Positions 20,368-29,874 are shown, counted from the stretch's first letter. The stretch: DNA of 64,000 bases from Trichodesmium sp050015995 (GCF_050015995.1 NZ_JBNHEP010000223.1:116483-180482); one strand, 5' to 3'. Notes: generated from the letters alone by a model not told the origin. Program-made: numbers and translations.

Positions 20368-20805
20368 CTCCAGGAAAATTTAGACAAAATAGTTAATATT
20401 ACAGGAGTTATAGCAAATCTCAAAAAGTTTGCTATATATCCTGAAAAAAGCTGTTAGATAGTAGGTGTTAGGTGTTAGTGAGTTTATGAAAAATACCAAA
20501 GTAGTAGTTTTCACCGAAAAATTGGGTCTGAAGCCTCGCCCTTGTATAGCAGTCGAAGCAAAAGGCGCGGACGCATCAAAAGCCTAAAACCCAGACAAAG
20601 CGAGATTTTTCCTTCTGCCTCCCCCCTTTCAAAGCTATGCTTTATAAACATCTTTCTTAACATAAAACTTAGACATTAGAAAAAGGTTATGTTTATTACC
20701 ATTCAATGGATATGATAGGAGAGTAAACCTATTTAATTAGAGGCTAAACTCCCCCCACTTCCCCATCTCCCTATCATAAAAGCATTTTAGGAGTTCCTTT
20801 TACAA
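20368..20805. other. Intergenic DNA upstream of the kinase array
   Basis: No gene is supported. It would contain the promoter of the minus-strand kinase array. Bases about 20523-20592 (GAAGCCTCGCC, then GCAGTCGAAGCAAAAGGCGC) resemble the inverted segment near 41405-41475, so they belong to a dispersed repeat. Confidence 0.4.
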
Positions 20806-21307
20806 AGAGTGCGAATTACTGTCACAGATGAAATTGGTAATCAGATTGGGAAACCGATGTGGCTAATTGTGATTGGTTCACCTATATGAAGAGTTAAGCC
20901 TCATTGATTGCTATGAATCTGATCGACAAGGTTATGACATGGAACAACTAGCTCCTATTTTGGGTAAACAAAGATTGTTAATGACAGCTTATTCAATTCC
21001 AGATGTTAAACACGAAGAAAATTGGTTCAAATTAACACTTATTGCTTATGTTAATTTATGGGTTGCAAGGAATAATCGTGTTTTTTTACCCCATCATTGG
21101 GAACAGTATTTGAAGAATAACAAATCAGTTAAAATTACTCCCAGTTTAGTTCAAAGAGACTTTTATAGAATAATTTCGACTTTGGGTACAATGACTACAT
21201 CTCCCAAACGTCGAGGTTATTCTACCGGACGGATTAAAGGATATAAAATAACACCACGAACTCGTCATCAAGTGATCACAAAAGGGAATAAAAATTCTCG
21301 AAAATAA
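20806..21307 (+). pseudogene. Transposase C-terminal relic (DDE type), frameshifted
   Basis: From 20873 the frame gives 144 codons including LSLIDCYESDRQGYDMEQL and ENWFKLTLIAYVNLWVAR, a pattern I associate with the C-terminal third of cyanobacterial DDE transposases. The preceding bases from 20806 encode RVRITVTDEIGNQIGKP and PMWLIVIG in another frame that ends at a stop, so a frameshift lies near 20873. The N-terminal and middle catalytic parts are missing. The insertion sequence family is not certain. Confidence 0.65.
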
Positions 21308-21798
21308 CTAAAAGTTGGCATCCCTGTCGGCGACAGCTCTCCATTGTTTCTATTTTTCAGTGATTAAATTCACTAGAGATAGAGGGATATTGCCAGATGT
21401 AGTTAGCGTAATATTTACGCTAACTACATCTGAATTTTGTCCAAAGTCCAATAATTAACTGATTCCTGCAAATATCAGTAAATAATCGCATTATTTGGGG
21501 ATTTTTCTAGGGCTAAACGGCTGTAGAATCCGAAAATCTCTGCTTATTGCTTTTTGAAACAGCCCTGCCATCCAAGGGGAGGCTTTTAACCTAAACTGTT
21601 TAATTATTTAATTATTAATTATCCGGTAACCCCCCCAGGAGGGGAACTAAAGGGGTGGGTGTAGGACCATGCGAAGCGTCAACCCACCGAGGAACCAACG
21701 TTCGGTAGGAATATCTTTGCCTAATAGCCAGAGAGGATGTCAAGAAACAGCATTAATGAATAATCACTCAGCCAAAACTATAACCTTGAAATATATAA

Positions 21799-21941
21799 TA
21801 GAGTTGTTGGGAAATAAAAATTGAACAATGCTCAAAAGGTTACTCTATAAGGTTTTCAGGATTTTAGGACTGAAAAAAGGCTATAAACTTTGATTGATAA
21901 GGGTTTTAGCCATTTTTTTAGCTTAATTCCCAACAACTCTA
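21799..21941 (+). mobile_element. MITE with 15-bp perfect terminal inverted repeats
   Basis: The ends are TAGAGTTGTTGGGAA (21799-21813) and TTCCCAACAACTCTA (21927-21941), exact inverse complements. They enclose 113 bp with no reading frame. The outer TA dinucleotides suggest TA target duplication. The ends resemble, but are not the same as, those of family 1 (TTGTCGCT). Confidence 0.8.
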
Positions 21942-21961
21942 ATGTTTAGAACTTGACATAC

Positions 21962-22080
21962 TCTGGACGTTGCGCTTATCCGACAATGCCGGATTCTTCA
22001 GCCTGGAGACACCAGGCTGCTGTTTTAAAAATGCGTAAGTCCTGGTACTATTGTAGTATATTTTTACCATACATTTCGGA
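21962..22080. other. Hairpin cluster resembling an IS200/IS605-type end
   Basis: There is a perfect 7-bp stem CAGCCTG/CAGGCTG (21999-22005 with 22013-22019) and next to it a short ATCCG/CGGAT stem. Subterminal hairpins of this kind mark IS200/IS605 ends, but no tnpA or tnpB is adjacent. The remaining bases to 22311 show nothing I can name. Confidence 0.3.
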
Positions 22081-22311
22081 AGTTAGAGAGGAGAGCTATG
22101 ATATTTTTGAAGTATGACAGCAATAACATCTTCAATTAGAGTACAGTATATTTTCCACTGTGGCATGATAGGAATCCACCCCTTTATCAGCTAAACAATT
22201 ACATAAACCCTTGTTATGTAAAGTTTGTAGACATTGACAGCTAAAAAAACTTGAAATAATTATCTTGTCTTGGTTTTGGAAATTTTTTCAATCTATAATT
22301 AGCCGCAACTC

Positions 22312-22416
22312 TCAGGAGTCATGTAAAAATAAGTTCTACAAATTTTATCTGGAATGAATTGTGAAATCTAGCTTCCATCAAAAAAACTGTAATGGTTATT
22401 TTTACATAACTCCTGA
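22312..22416 (+). mobile_element. MITE with long inverted ends, directly downstream of ndhF
   Basis: The ends are TCAGGAGTCATGTAAAAATAA at the left and the inverse complement of TCAGGAGTTATGTAAAAATAA at the right, about 21 bp with one mismatch. A second copy with weaker ends is at 59530-59635. The right end stops 3 bp short of the ndhF stop codon. Transcribed from ndhF, the element can form a long hairpin and may act as its terminator (inference). Confidence 0.75.
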
Positions 22417-22419
22417 TGT

Positions 22420-24264
22420 TTAAAACCTGAAATCGATCAACCAAAGCGCCAAAATTCCTAAAACACCAATTCCGAGCACAATAGTCACAATATAAGATTG
22501 ACCTTGACCAGAGACCCCATATTTCAAACCTTGCCCACTAAAAATCGTTGCCAAGCCAACCAAATTAACAGCTCCATCAACAATATAACGGTCAATCCAA
22601 GCATTTAATTTCGAGAGTTGAGTAACTGCAAACACCACCGTTACATTATAGAGGCGATCGATATAGAAATCATAAGCAAACAAATCTTGAGCAAAACGCA
22701 AAGGAGCTTGTATTGGTCGAGACCAAGTTCTACCTAACTCCATAGTGCTACCCAGAATAACACCAAATAAACCAGATGTTACTAACAAAATAACAACAGC
22801 TAAATTCAGATAACCCCAGTCAGGTAAAAGTGATAACTGTTCCATAATTATCGGAGTTAACAGAGTGACAATAATTAACGATACCATCGGCACAGCCATA
22901 GGCCAGGGAACTTCCGGTGCCCGTTTAGTCTTAGGTTGAGGTTCACCCAAAAATATCAAACGAAACACACGAGTTAGGTTTAAAGCAGTTAGGAAGTTAA
23001 CAAATAATAAAACAGGTACTACCCAAGGATCGATAATCCAAAAAACATCTAAACCTTCTCGCAACGCCCAAAAACCACCCAAAGGCAATAATCCAACTAA
23101 CCCCAAAGTTCCTACTAAAAAAGAAGTTGTAGTTGCAGGCATTCGAGACCATAATCCACCCATTTCTGTGAGGTCTTGACTATTAGTAGTCAATATTACA
23201 CCACCAGCACTCATGAATAATAGTGCTTTAGCAATACAATGTGCCAAGAGTAATAGCAAGCCAAATGTAGTCCATTGTGTTCCAACAGCAATGAAAACTA
23301 ATCCCAGGTAAGCACTGGTAGAATGAGATAAAGCACGCTTAAGATCGATTTGAGCCAGAGCAACCAAAGAAGCTCCAACAGCTGTTAAAGTTCCGATCGC
23401 CACCAACACAGCCAGAGCAATAGGAGAAATAATTAAAATTGGTTGGATTTGAATCAATACATAAGCTCCGATCGCTACCACCACAGTATTCCGCAAAATA
23501 GAAGCAGGGTTTGGACCTTCCATCGCTTCATCCAACCATAAATGCAGGGGAAATTGAGCGCATTTACCTATAGGCCCAGCAATTAAGGCCAACCCTAACA
23601 AATTAGCTGTAACTGGAGATAGTTCTACTCTTTCAGCCCATTGATAGAGGTCACTAAAATTCATACTCCCAGCTAAAGCTGAGATGGCAACTACTCCCAT
23701 TAAAAGTAAAACATCTCCTACCCGCTTTGTTAAAAACGCATCTCTAGCTGCTGTGACTACAAGAGGTTGAGCATACCAGAAACCTACTAATAAATAGGTA
23801 GAAAGGGTTAACATTTCTAGCAAAGCATAGGAAATGAACAAAGAATCGCTAATTGTTAAGCCAGTCATGGCAGCTTCAAAAAATCCCATTAATCCAAAAA
23901 ACCTAGCTAATGCCCAATCCTTTTCTAGATATCCCAAAGCGTAAACTTGGGCTAATAAACTTAGAGCAGTTACCACATCCATTGCCCCAATAGTTACTGA
24001 TGAGATATTGAAGGCAAAAGATAGGTTGAGGTCTCCAGTCTCTAGCCAGTTGAATATTATTTCTCGTGGCTCTTGATTCCAGATAGCTTGATAGATAATA
24101 GAGCCATGAATTAGGGCCAATAATGTCATCAATAGATTAAAATAAGCGGCTGGCCGTGGCCCAGTACGTTTAATTATCCCTATTGACCATGGCAGAGTTA
24201 AAATTGCTCCAACCAAGCTATAAAAAGGTATGTACCAAAAGTTTTGAATGAGAAACTCGAACAT
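22420..24264 (-). CDS. ndhF: NDH-1 complex subunit NdhF, CO2-uptake type (NdhF3/NdhF4-like)
   Basis: This is a 614-aa polytopic membrane protein of the NuoL/NdhF proton-pump family with about 14-16 hydrophobic segments. Conserved antiporter-like text includes LTKRVGDVLLLMG, the loop HLWLDEAMEGPNPASILRN, and DLKRALSHSTSAYLGL. The opening (RTGPRPAAYFN) and short length fit the specialised NdhF3/NdhF4 subunits of thylakoid NDH-1MS complexes, which drive CO2 hydration with CupA/CupB, rather than respiratory NdhF1. I lean to NdhF4, but the sequence alone does not decide. It is divergent from the ccm operon with 525 bp between starts, which supports a CO2-concentrating role. No ndhD or cup gene follows; the downstream side is repeats and transposon relics. 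Confidence 0.85.
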   Translation of the reverse strand: MFEFLIQNFWYIPFYSLVGAILTLPWSIGIIKRTGPRPAAYFNLLMTLLALIHGSIIYQAIWNQEPREIIFNWLETGDLNLSFAFNISSVTIGAMDVVTALSLLAQVYALGYLEKDWALARFFGLMGFFEAAMTGLTISDSLFISYALLEMLTLSTYLLVGFWYAQPLVVTAARDAFLTKRVGDVLLLMGVVAISALAGSMNFSDLYQWAERVELSPVTANLLGLALIAGPIGKCAQFPLHLWLDEAMEGPNPASILRNTVVVAIGAYVLIQIQPILIISPIALAVLVAIGTLTAVGASLVALAQIDLKRALSHSTSAYLGLVFIAVGTQWTTFGLLLLLAHCIAKALLFMSAGGVILTTNSQDLTEMGGLWSRMPATTTSFLVGTLGLVGLLPLGGFWALREGLDVFWIIDPWVVPVLLFVNFLTALNLTRVFRLIFLGEPQPKTKRAPEVPWPMAVPMVSLIIVTLLTPIIMEQLSLLPDWGYLNLAVVILLVTSGLFGVILGSTMELGRTWSRPIQAPLRFAQDLFAYDFYIDRLYNVTVVFAVTQLSKLNAWIDRYIVDGAVNLVGLATIFSGQGLKYGVSGQGQSYIVTIVLGIGVLGILALWLIDFRF

Positions 24265-24789
24265 TGTATTTCTTGACCTTGAGTATTAAGAATAAAGGTA
24301 GTTCTGCATGGTAATGGTGAGAATATATATTTTTTAATTTCTCCGACACTCCCCATCTCCCATCTCCCCATCTCCCCACACTCCTGGTGCTTCCTTTACC
24401 ATTACTATGCACCACCACCAGAATAAATATATACACACGATTAATATAGATTCAACTTAGTTATAAGTATATATACTTGTTTTTTATACTGATAGGGTAT
24501 TGAGCCAAAAGTAATTAAAAAAAATTTAGGATTGATACCTGGGAGCTGAGGATCGCTGAATTCACCATTAACTATAAGGACTTTAATGGTAAGGAATTTA
24601 TTTTTCTAAATCTCTTCAATTATGAATTATGATGATAGTTGCTATTGTCAACGATGCCATGTTTCTCTATGCTAAAAGTATAGCATTTGATAGATTTTGA
24701 TTGTAAAAATGGGAATTCCCTGCAAAGCTATCTAGAGACAATACTGGCCTCAATGCTTAAGTTAACTTCTGTCAATAGGAGATAAAAGA
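24265..24789. promoter_or_regulatory. Divergent control region between ndhF and ccmK2
   Basis: These 525 bp must hold promoters for ndhF (minus) and the ccm operon (plus). A Shine-Dalgarno (AATAGGAGAT, 24775-24784) precedes the ccmK2 ATG. I see no unambiguous CcmR or CmpR LysR-type operator. The region also carries the low-complexity words CCCCATCTCCC common elsewhere in the window. Confidence 0.4.
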
Positions 24790-25101
24790 ATGCCAATTGC
24801 TGTGGGAATGATTGAAACTAGAGGGTTTCCAGCAGTAGTAGAAGCTGCTGATGCGATGGTTAAAGCAGCTAGAGTTACCCTAGTGGGTTATGAAAAAATA
24901 GGTAGCGCTCGTGTAACAGTCATTGTCCGAGGAGATGTCTCGGAAGTACAAGCTTCTGTTGCGGCAGGAATAGAGTCAGCTAAAAGAGTTGATGGTGGTG
25001 AGGTAGTATCAACTCATATCATTGCTCGTCCCCACGAAAACTTAGAGTATGTCTTACCAATTCGATATACCGAAGAAGTCGATCAGTTCCGAACTTATTA
25101 A
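24790..25101 (+). CDS. ccmK2: Carboxysome shell hexamer protein CcmK2
   Basis: This 103-aa single-BMC-domain protein forms the hexameric tiles of the beta-carboxysome shell. Diagnostic text: AVGMIETRGFPAVVEAADAM at the N-terminus, the pore loop KIGSAR, and RPHENLEYVLPIRYTE near the end. The length equals that of typical CcmK2, and the C-terminus stops right after QFRTY, without the tail seen in the next gene. It is the first gene of the ccm operon with a good ribosome site. It is separated from ccmK1 by 789 bp containing a transposon relic, an unusually large gap for this gene pair. Confidence 0.95.
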   Translation: MPIAVGMIETRGFPAVVEAADAMVKAARVTLVGYEKIGSARVTVIVRGDVSEVQASVAAGIESAKRVDGGEVVSTHIIARPHENLEYVLPIRYTEEVDQFRTY

Positions 25102-25233
25102 TTTGAGTTGCTGGAATTTGTCCTAAATATTTGGTCTAGATAATTGACTTAGTTAACAACTTACGTCATAAAGCGTTATTATGCGATAGTTGTTCAGAGT
25201 GATTAAGTAGTAAAATTTGTCAAGCCAAGAGAA

Positions 25234-25440
25234 GTTGTAGATAGGTTTTATCCATCATCAAAGACTTGCTCTAATTATGGTCATGTTTAAAGATATGCCG
25301 TTAAGCCTTAGAATTTATGATTGACTTGAGTATGGCATATCTATAGACCGCGTATGAGATGCAAGTATAAGAGGCTTGAACGTCAATGCCTATGGATGAG
25401 TAACCGCCGACGCCTCAGGGTCAGCAGGAAGTAAACATCA
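25234..25440 (+). pseudogene. TnpB C-terminal relic between ccmK2 and ccmK1
   Basis: From 25234 the frame reads VVDRFYPSSKTCSNYGHV and then meets a stop. VDRF.PSSKTCSNCGH is the start of the TnpB zinc-ribbon and final RuvC region of IS200/IS605 elements. Later bases still resemble the tail of the other copy (GCAGGAAGTAAACAT at the end in both), but in broken frames. The second ribbon cysteine is replaced by tyrosine. Only about 65 codons remain. Confidence 0.75.
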
Positions 25441-25890
25441 GATTGTCACGCTTATGTGACGCTTTGTATCAGTTTTATAGAGCAGCTGATTGATTTTCCC
25501 AAATTTTAGGCTCATGCTTTGATTGCCTAGTAGAAACAAACAAGTTTACCCTAAAGTTTTAGGGCAATCATTACAGAGATTGCCCACTCTGGGGAAAACT
25601 TCAGGATGAATTTGGGTAGATGAAACTAGAGGGACTGAAAAATTATCAGAAAAGTAGGCAGAAAGCTAGATTTAGTTCTAAGCAGACTTTATATGGGTAT
25701 TTTGACTTGTCTCCACAGAATATTTCTGTAGTCATCCAAGAGGAGAGTAGGCAAAGTGGATTTATCCTGTTGGGTAGTATCGGCTTAGAATATCCTTGAA
25801 CTTAATTCAATTCGGGAATTAGTCAATAAAAGTCAAGATATAGACTAGAAACTAAAATAATCTGTAAAATAATATCATGGAGTAAAGATA
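25441..25890. other. IS200/IS605-like right end and ccmK1 upstream region
   Basis: Bases 25444-25490 (GTCACGCTTATGTGAC hairpin followed by TTTGTATCAGTTTTATAGAG) resemble 61457-61500, which follows the other tnpB relic, and the stretch 26389-26432 before ccmL. I read this as the right end of the dead element. The rest shows no gene. No strong Shine-Dalgarno is seen before ccmK1; GGAG occurs 12 bases upstream of its ATG. Confidence 0.5.
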
Positions 25891-26232
25891 ATGTCAATTG
25901 CCGTTGGGATGGTAGAAACCCTAGGCTTTCCAGCAGTTGTAGAAGCAGCAGATGCAATGGTGAAAGCTGCACGAGTCACCCTTGTTGGCTATGAAAAAAT
26001 TGGTAGTGGTCGTGTAACCGTAATTATTCGTGGAGATGTATCAGAAGTACAAGCTTCAGTAGCAGCAGGGGTTGATAACGTTCGGCGGGTAAATGGAGGC
26101 CAAGTTATGTCAACTCACATCATTGCTCGTCCCCATGAAAACCTAGAGTATGTTCTGCCTATTCGTTATACTGAAGAGGTAGAGCAGTTCCGTGACAGTA
26201 CCACTGCAGTCCGTTCAGTTAACAGACCATAG
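25891..26232 (+). CDS. ccmK1: Carboxysome shell hexamer protein CcmK1
   Basis: This 113-aa BMC-domain protein is almost identical to the previous gene over the first 100 residues (AVGMVETLGFPAVVEAADAM, pore loop KIGSGR). It carries an extra C-terminal tail (DSTTAVRSVNRP) as in CcmK1 orthologues of about 111 aa. Role: hexameric shell facet with a charged central pore for bicarbonate and metabolites. CcmK1 and CcmK2 usually sit adjacent. Their separation by a transposon relic may affect relative expression (inference). The assignment of K1 versus K2 rests on tail length. Confidence 0.93.
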   Translation: MSIAVGMVETLGFPAVVEAADAMVKAARVTLVGYEKIGSGRVTVIIRGDVSEVQASVAAGVDNVRRVNGGQVMSTHIIARPHENLEYVLPIRYTEEVEQFRDSTTAVRSVNRP

Positions 26233-26505
26233 AAGTAAATAGATTTCAGATGGTAGATTTGAGATTGAACTTGAGCTGAAGTCAGAAGTCAGAAGTTATA
26301 TTCTGACTGTGACTACATTGGAGAGGCGGGAGAATGTCTTAACCACCCTGAGAACTGCTATATATATTGGTGGAATGTTACTAATTGTGAGGTTTTATAT
26401 CAGTTTTATCAAGCAGGATGAACTCACAAACATTACTATTGGTAAGCTTAAAAACCTTGTTCAGGTAAAAATCTAAAATCTGAAATCATGTAATTCAAAC
26501 AGATC

Positions 26506-26808
26506 ATGCAAATTGCCAGAGTTCGTGGCACCGTTGTCAGCACCCAGAAAGAGCCTAACTTAAGAGGAACAAAGCTACTTCTGCTGCAATTCATAGACGA
26601 AGAAGGCCATCCACTACCAAAGTATGAAGTAGCTGCCGATAATGTCGGTGCCGGAATTGATGAATGGGTTTTGGTTAGCCGTGGTGGAGCAGCTCGTGAA
26701 GTGCCTGGCAGTGAAAAACTTCCTGTAGATGCCAGAGTAGTAGCTATTATTGACACGATAACTGTGGACAATCGCATGATCTATGGTAAAAAAGACCAAT
26801 ATCGTTGA
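26506..26808 (+). CDS. ccmL: Carboxysome vertex pentamer protein CcmL
   Basis: This is a 100-aa EutN/CcmL-family protein closing the twelve vertices of the shell. Characteristic text: MQIARVRGTVVSTQKEPNLR, then GAGIDEWVLVSRGGAAR, and IDTITVDNRMIYGKKD at the end. It lies 273 bp after ccmK1 and 105 bp before ccmM in the same orientation, the standard K-L-M order. The length is normal and no anomaly is seen. Confidence 0.96.
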   Translation: MQIARVRGTVVSTQKEPNLRGTKLLLLQFIDEEGHPLPKYEVAADNVGAGIDEWVLVSRGGAAREVPGSEKLPVDARVVAIIDTITVDNRMIYGKKDQYR

Positions 26809-26913
26809 ACAGTCTACTACCAAACTGTTGAACTGTTGGATGTTGAACTATTAACAACAAGAAATTTACCAAATACCCAACACCCAACATTTAACTGAGA
26901 GAGGAAAAAATAG

Positions 26914-28914
26914 ATGCCACACCGTAACGAAGCAGCTCCACCTACCCCCTGGTCAAAAGGCTTGGCGCAGCCAAAGATTGATGACACAGCTTATATTCAC
27001 TCGTTTTCCAATATTATTGGAGATGTCCGCGTTGGAGCTAATGTATTAGTAGCCCCTGGCACATCAATTCGTGCTGATGAAGGTACTCCCTTCTCTATTG
27101 GATCGGGCACTAATATCCAAGATGGAGTAGTTGTCCACGGTTTAGAACAAGGACGAGTCATCGGAGATGACCAACAAAAGTATTCTGTGTGGATAGGTAA
27201 CAATGTTTCTATCACTCATAAAGCTCTAGTTCACGGTCCTTGCTACATTGGTGATGACTGTTTTATCGGCTTTCGTTCTACAGTTTTTAACGCCCGCATT
27301 GGTGAAGGGTGTATTGTCATGCTCCACGCTCTGATCCAAGATGTAGAAATTGCTCCTGGTAAGTATGTGCCTTCAGGAGCAATTATTACGAATCAACAGC
27401 AAGCAGATCGTTTGCCAGATGTACTACCCGATGATATGGAGTTTGCCCATCATGTGGTGGGAATTAACGAATCTTTACGACAAGGTTATCTGTGTGCGAA
27501 CAATATGTCTTGCATTACCCCTATTAGAAATGAAATGAACATTAATTACACAAATGGTAACGGTTACAGCTCTTCAGGAGGAACTGGTAAATTGACCCCA
27601 GAAGTAATTGCTCATGTAAAGCAGCTAGTATCCCAAGGATATTATGTTGGTACAGAACACGCTGACACTCGTCACTTCAAAACAGGTTCTTGGAAGACTT
27701 GTTCTCCAATTGAAAGCACTAACTCTTCAGAAGTGGTAGCAGCTCTAGAAGGTTGTATAGCAGAACACGATGCAGAATATGTGCGGATGTTTGGTATAGA
27801 TCCTAAAGCTAAACGCCGCATATCTCCAATTATGATTCAACGTCCTGATGGTAAAAAAGTTGCTCAAAAATCAACTACTGGTGGCTACAGTGTTCCTGCT
27901 GCTGCTAGGGTTCAAACTACTACTGCTTCCAATACTACAGGCTTAACTCCAGAAGTAGTAAACCAAGTTAATTCTTTGATGTCTCAAGGATGCAAGATTG
28001 GTACAGAGTATGCTAATGAACGTCGGTTTAAAACTAGCTCCTGGATGAGTGGTCCGACAATGCAAGGTTGGGCCAATATAGAACAATTTTTAGCAGAACA
28101 CAGTGGTGAATATGTCCGTTTAATTGGTGTTGACCCTAATGCTAGACGTCGTGTTGCAGAAGTATTAATTCAAAAACCAGGCGATCGCTCAATTCAACAA
28201 TCTGTATCTACTGCTCCAAGTTATCAAGCTCCTGTATCTAACCAAAATGGTGCAGTTCAAACTGGTTTAAGTCAGGAAGTTGTAGACCAAGTACGTTCAT
28301 TATTTAATCAAGGATATCGGATTAGCTTAGAACACGCTAATGAACGTCGGTTTAAAACTAGCTCCTGGATGAGTGGTGCTCCTATCTCTGCTACTAATCC
28401 CTCTCAAGCAATAGCTGAACTAGAACAAGCTTTGGCAGAATATAGTGGGGAGTATGTACGTTTAATTGGTGTTGATACTAATGCGAAACGTCGGGTGATG
28501 GAAACTGTGATTCAACAACCAAATGGTAAAGGTCAAGGATTTGCTCCTCTTAAGGCTACTTATAATGGAGTAGGTAATAATGGTAGTTCTCACTCAGCTC
28601 CTGTTTATAGTAGTGTAACAACTTCTGCTGCAACCCAGAAGTTAAGTCAAGAGGCTGTGGAACAAATTCGTTCTTTGATTGCAGGTGGTTATAAAATTGG
28701 TACGGAATATGCTGACCAACGTCGTTTCCGCACTAGCTCTTGGAAAACTGATACTCAAATAGATGCTCGACGTGAGGCTGATGTTTTCCCAGTTCTTGAG
28801 GAAAGTTTAGCTCAACATCAGGGAGAATATGTCCGCTTGATTGGTATCGACCCTAAAGCGAAACGCCGTGTTTTAGAAATGATTATTCAGCAACCTAACG
28901 GTAAGGGTAATTGA
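26914..28914 (+). CDS. ccmM: Carboxysome scaffold/gamma-carbonic anhydrase CcmM
   Basis: The protein has 666 aa. Residues 1-200 form a gamma-carbonic anhydrase left-handed beta-helix with zinc ligands His75, His102 and His107 (VVVHG, ITHKALVHG). Cys194 and Cys200 (YLCANNMSC) match the disulfide pair required for active, oxidised CcmM, so an active enzyme is likely. Four Rubisco small-subunit-like modules follow (starts about 225, 347, 451, 585; core RRFKTSSW; the first is HFKTGSW), joined by flexible linkers, and condense Rubisco. In-frame ATGs at residues 198 and 208 just before the first module could give the short form. I see no convincing ribosome site for either. It starts after AGAGAGGAAAAAATAG. 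Confidence 0.97.
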   Translation: MPHRNEAAPPTPWSKGLAQPKIDDTAYIHSFSNIIGDVRVGANVLVAPGTSIRADEGTPFSIGSGTNIQDGVVVHGLEQGRVIGDDQQKYSVWIGNNVSITHKALVHGPCYIGDDCFIGFRSTVFNARIGEGCIVMLHALIQDVEIAPGKYVPSGAIITNQQQADRLPDVLPDDMEFAHHVVGINESLRQGYLCANNMSCITPIRNEMNINYTNGNGYSSSGGTGKLTPEVIAHVKQLVSQGYYVGTEHADTRHFKTGSWKTCSPIESTNSSEVVAALEGCIAEHDAEYVRMFGIDPKAKRRISPIMIQRPDGKKVAQKSTTGGYSVPAAARVQTTTASNTTGLTPEVVNQVNSLMSQGCKIGTEYANERRFKTSSWMSGPTMQGWANIEQFLAEHSGEYVRLIGVDPNARRRVAEVLIQKPGDRSIQQSVSTAPSYQAPVSNQNGAVQTGLSQEVVDQVRSLFNQGYRISLEHANERRFKTSSWMSGAPISATNPSQAIAELEQALAEYSGEYVRLIGVDTNAKRRVMETVIQQPNGKGQGFAPLKATYNGVGNNGSSHSAPVYSSVTTSAATQKLSQEAVEQIRSLIAGGYKIGTEYADQRRFRTSSWKTDTQIDARREADVFPVLEESLAQHQGEYVRLIGIDPKAKRRVLEMIIQQPNGKGN

Positions 28915-29035
28915 AGTAGGTGTTAGGTGTTAGGTGGTAGGTTTTAGGTGAGTAACCTACGACTTAGCACCTTTGAGACACTGTGAAGATGGTTGGTTTT
29001 CAACCCAATTGTGTAGGTATTTAGGTGTTTAGATC
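28915..29035. other. Short-word tandem repeats after ccmM
   Basis: Repeats of TAGGTGTTAGG follow the ccmM stop, and a CAACCTA run occurs near 29172-29205. Such words recur before gatB and elsewhere. No gene is supported in 28915-29439 apart from the two elements listed next. Confidence 0.4.
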
Positions 29036-29136
29036 GGGATTTACGCACCTGAACCCAAAAACCTGGTTTTTTCCTAGATGTCTATTGTTCAAACCAAGGA
29101 TTTTTTCTAGTAACCGGGTTTCTTTGTGTAAGTCCT
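29036..29136 (+). mobile_element. GGACTTACGCA-ended MITE, ccmM downstream copy
   Basis: The ends are GGGATTTACGCACCTGAACCC and TTTGTGTAAGTCCT with internal AACCTGG/AACCGGG arms. It is about 101 bp without a reading frame. It is related to the copy at 43053-43151, whose arms are cleaner (AGGACTTACGGAGAAACCGG / CCGGTTTCTTG...GTAAGTCCT). Confidence 0.6.
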
Positions 29137-29283
29137 ATAAATGTTGGGTAAAATATTGTTACCTACAAACAATAACCTACAACCTACAACCTACAACCTA
29201 ATTCCCGCTTTACCTAATATTTTCGGAACTTAGCTACAATAATCAAACAACTCAACGCTGAAAAATCAAAAGTCTTGGTTGTG

Positions 29284-29401
29284 ATACCAATTTACTTGAA
29301 ATAAATGTGAAATAATTTCAGGAAATTACTGTATAGTAAAAGTTTTGAGCCTATAAAATCTTACTTTTAACTTTTGAGTTTTGACTTCTGTGAAACAGTA
29401 T
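29284..29401 (+). mobile_element. ATACCAATTCAC...GTGAAACGGTAT MITE, copy upstream of the phosphatase gene
   Basis: It begins ATACCAATTTAC and ends GTGAAACAGTAT, imperfect inverted ends of a family also seen at 30897-31031 (inverted), 38009-38149 and three times in tandem at 50613-51020. There is no reading frame. It lies 38 bp before the phosphatase gene, so it may carry or displace promoter sequence. Confidence 0.65.
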
Positions 29402-29439
29402 GACTTTCTTCTGGTTGATAGCACTATAATTATATAGTT

Positions 29440-29874
29440 ATGAAAAAAATTCTCTTTCTTTGTACGGGTAATTATTATCGCAGTAGATTTAGTGAGTATT
29501 TTTTCAATAATTTAGCCTCAAAAAAAGGAGTAAAATGGCAAGCAGATTCACGGGGTTTGAATGTTAATCCAGAATCTGGTAATGTGGGTGCTATTTCATC
29601 GGAGGTTATTAAAACTTTAGAATCTTTAGGGATTCAGATTGATTCTGTATCTTTAAGGGAACCAATGCAAGTTAAACAAATAGATTTAGAAAACGCCAAT
29701 CAAGTTATTGCTGTTGATCGAGTTGCTCATCGTCCTTTAATGGAATCTAAGTTTCCTCAATGGGTTGATAAAATTGAATATTGGCTAGTTAAAGATTTGC
29801 ATGAAAATCCTGATGAACCTCCTCTTTTGCAACTACAAAATAATATTCATTTACTTCTGGAAGAATTAGATTAA
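29440..29874 (+). CDS. Low-molecular-weight phosphotyrosine phosphatase-like protein
   Basis: This 144-aa protein opens MKKILFLCTGNYYRSRF, a P-loop of the CX5R type (Cys8, Arg14) of the LMW-PTP/arsenate-reductase fold. The usual second cysteine (GNxCRSP) is tyrosine and the usual proline after RS is arginine. A candidate general acid sits in WLVKDLHENPDE near residue 119. It probably dephosphorylates a protein or small phosphoester; the substrate is unknown. It lies between ccmM and ccmN, 56 bp before ccmN, in the same direction, so it is likely co-transcribed with ccmN. No Shine-Dalgarno is obvious. A carboxysome link is suggested only by position. Confidence 0.8.
   Translation: MKKILFLCTGNYYRSRFSEYFFNNLASKKGVKWQADSRGLNVNPESGNVGAISSEVIKTLESLGIQIDSVSLREPMQVKQIDLENANQVIAVDRVAHRPLMESKFPQWVDKIEYWLVKDLHENPDEPPLLQLQNNIHLLLEELD

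Noticed and set aside
24218..24436. 72-codon minus-strand frame upstream of ndhF
   Set aside because: It overlaps the ndhF start, is made of low-complexity repeat words (GRWGDGRWG) and has no ribosome site.
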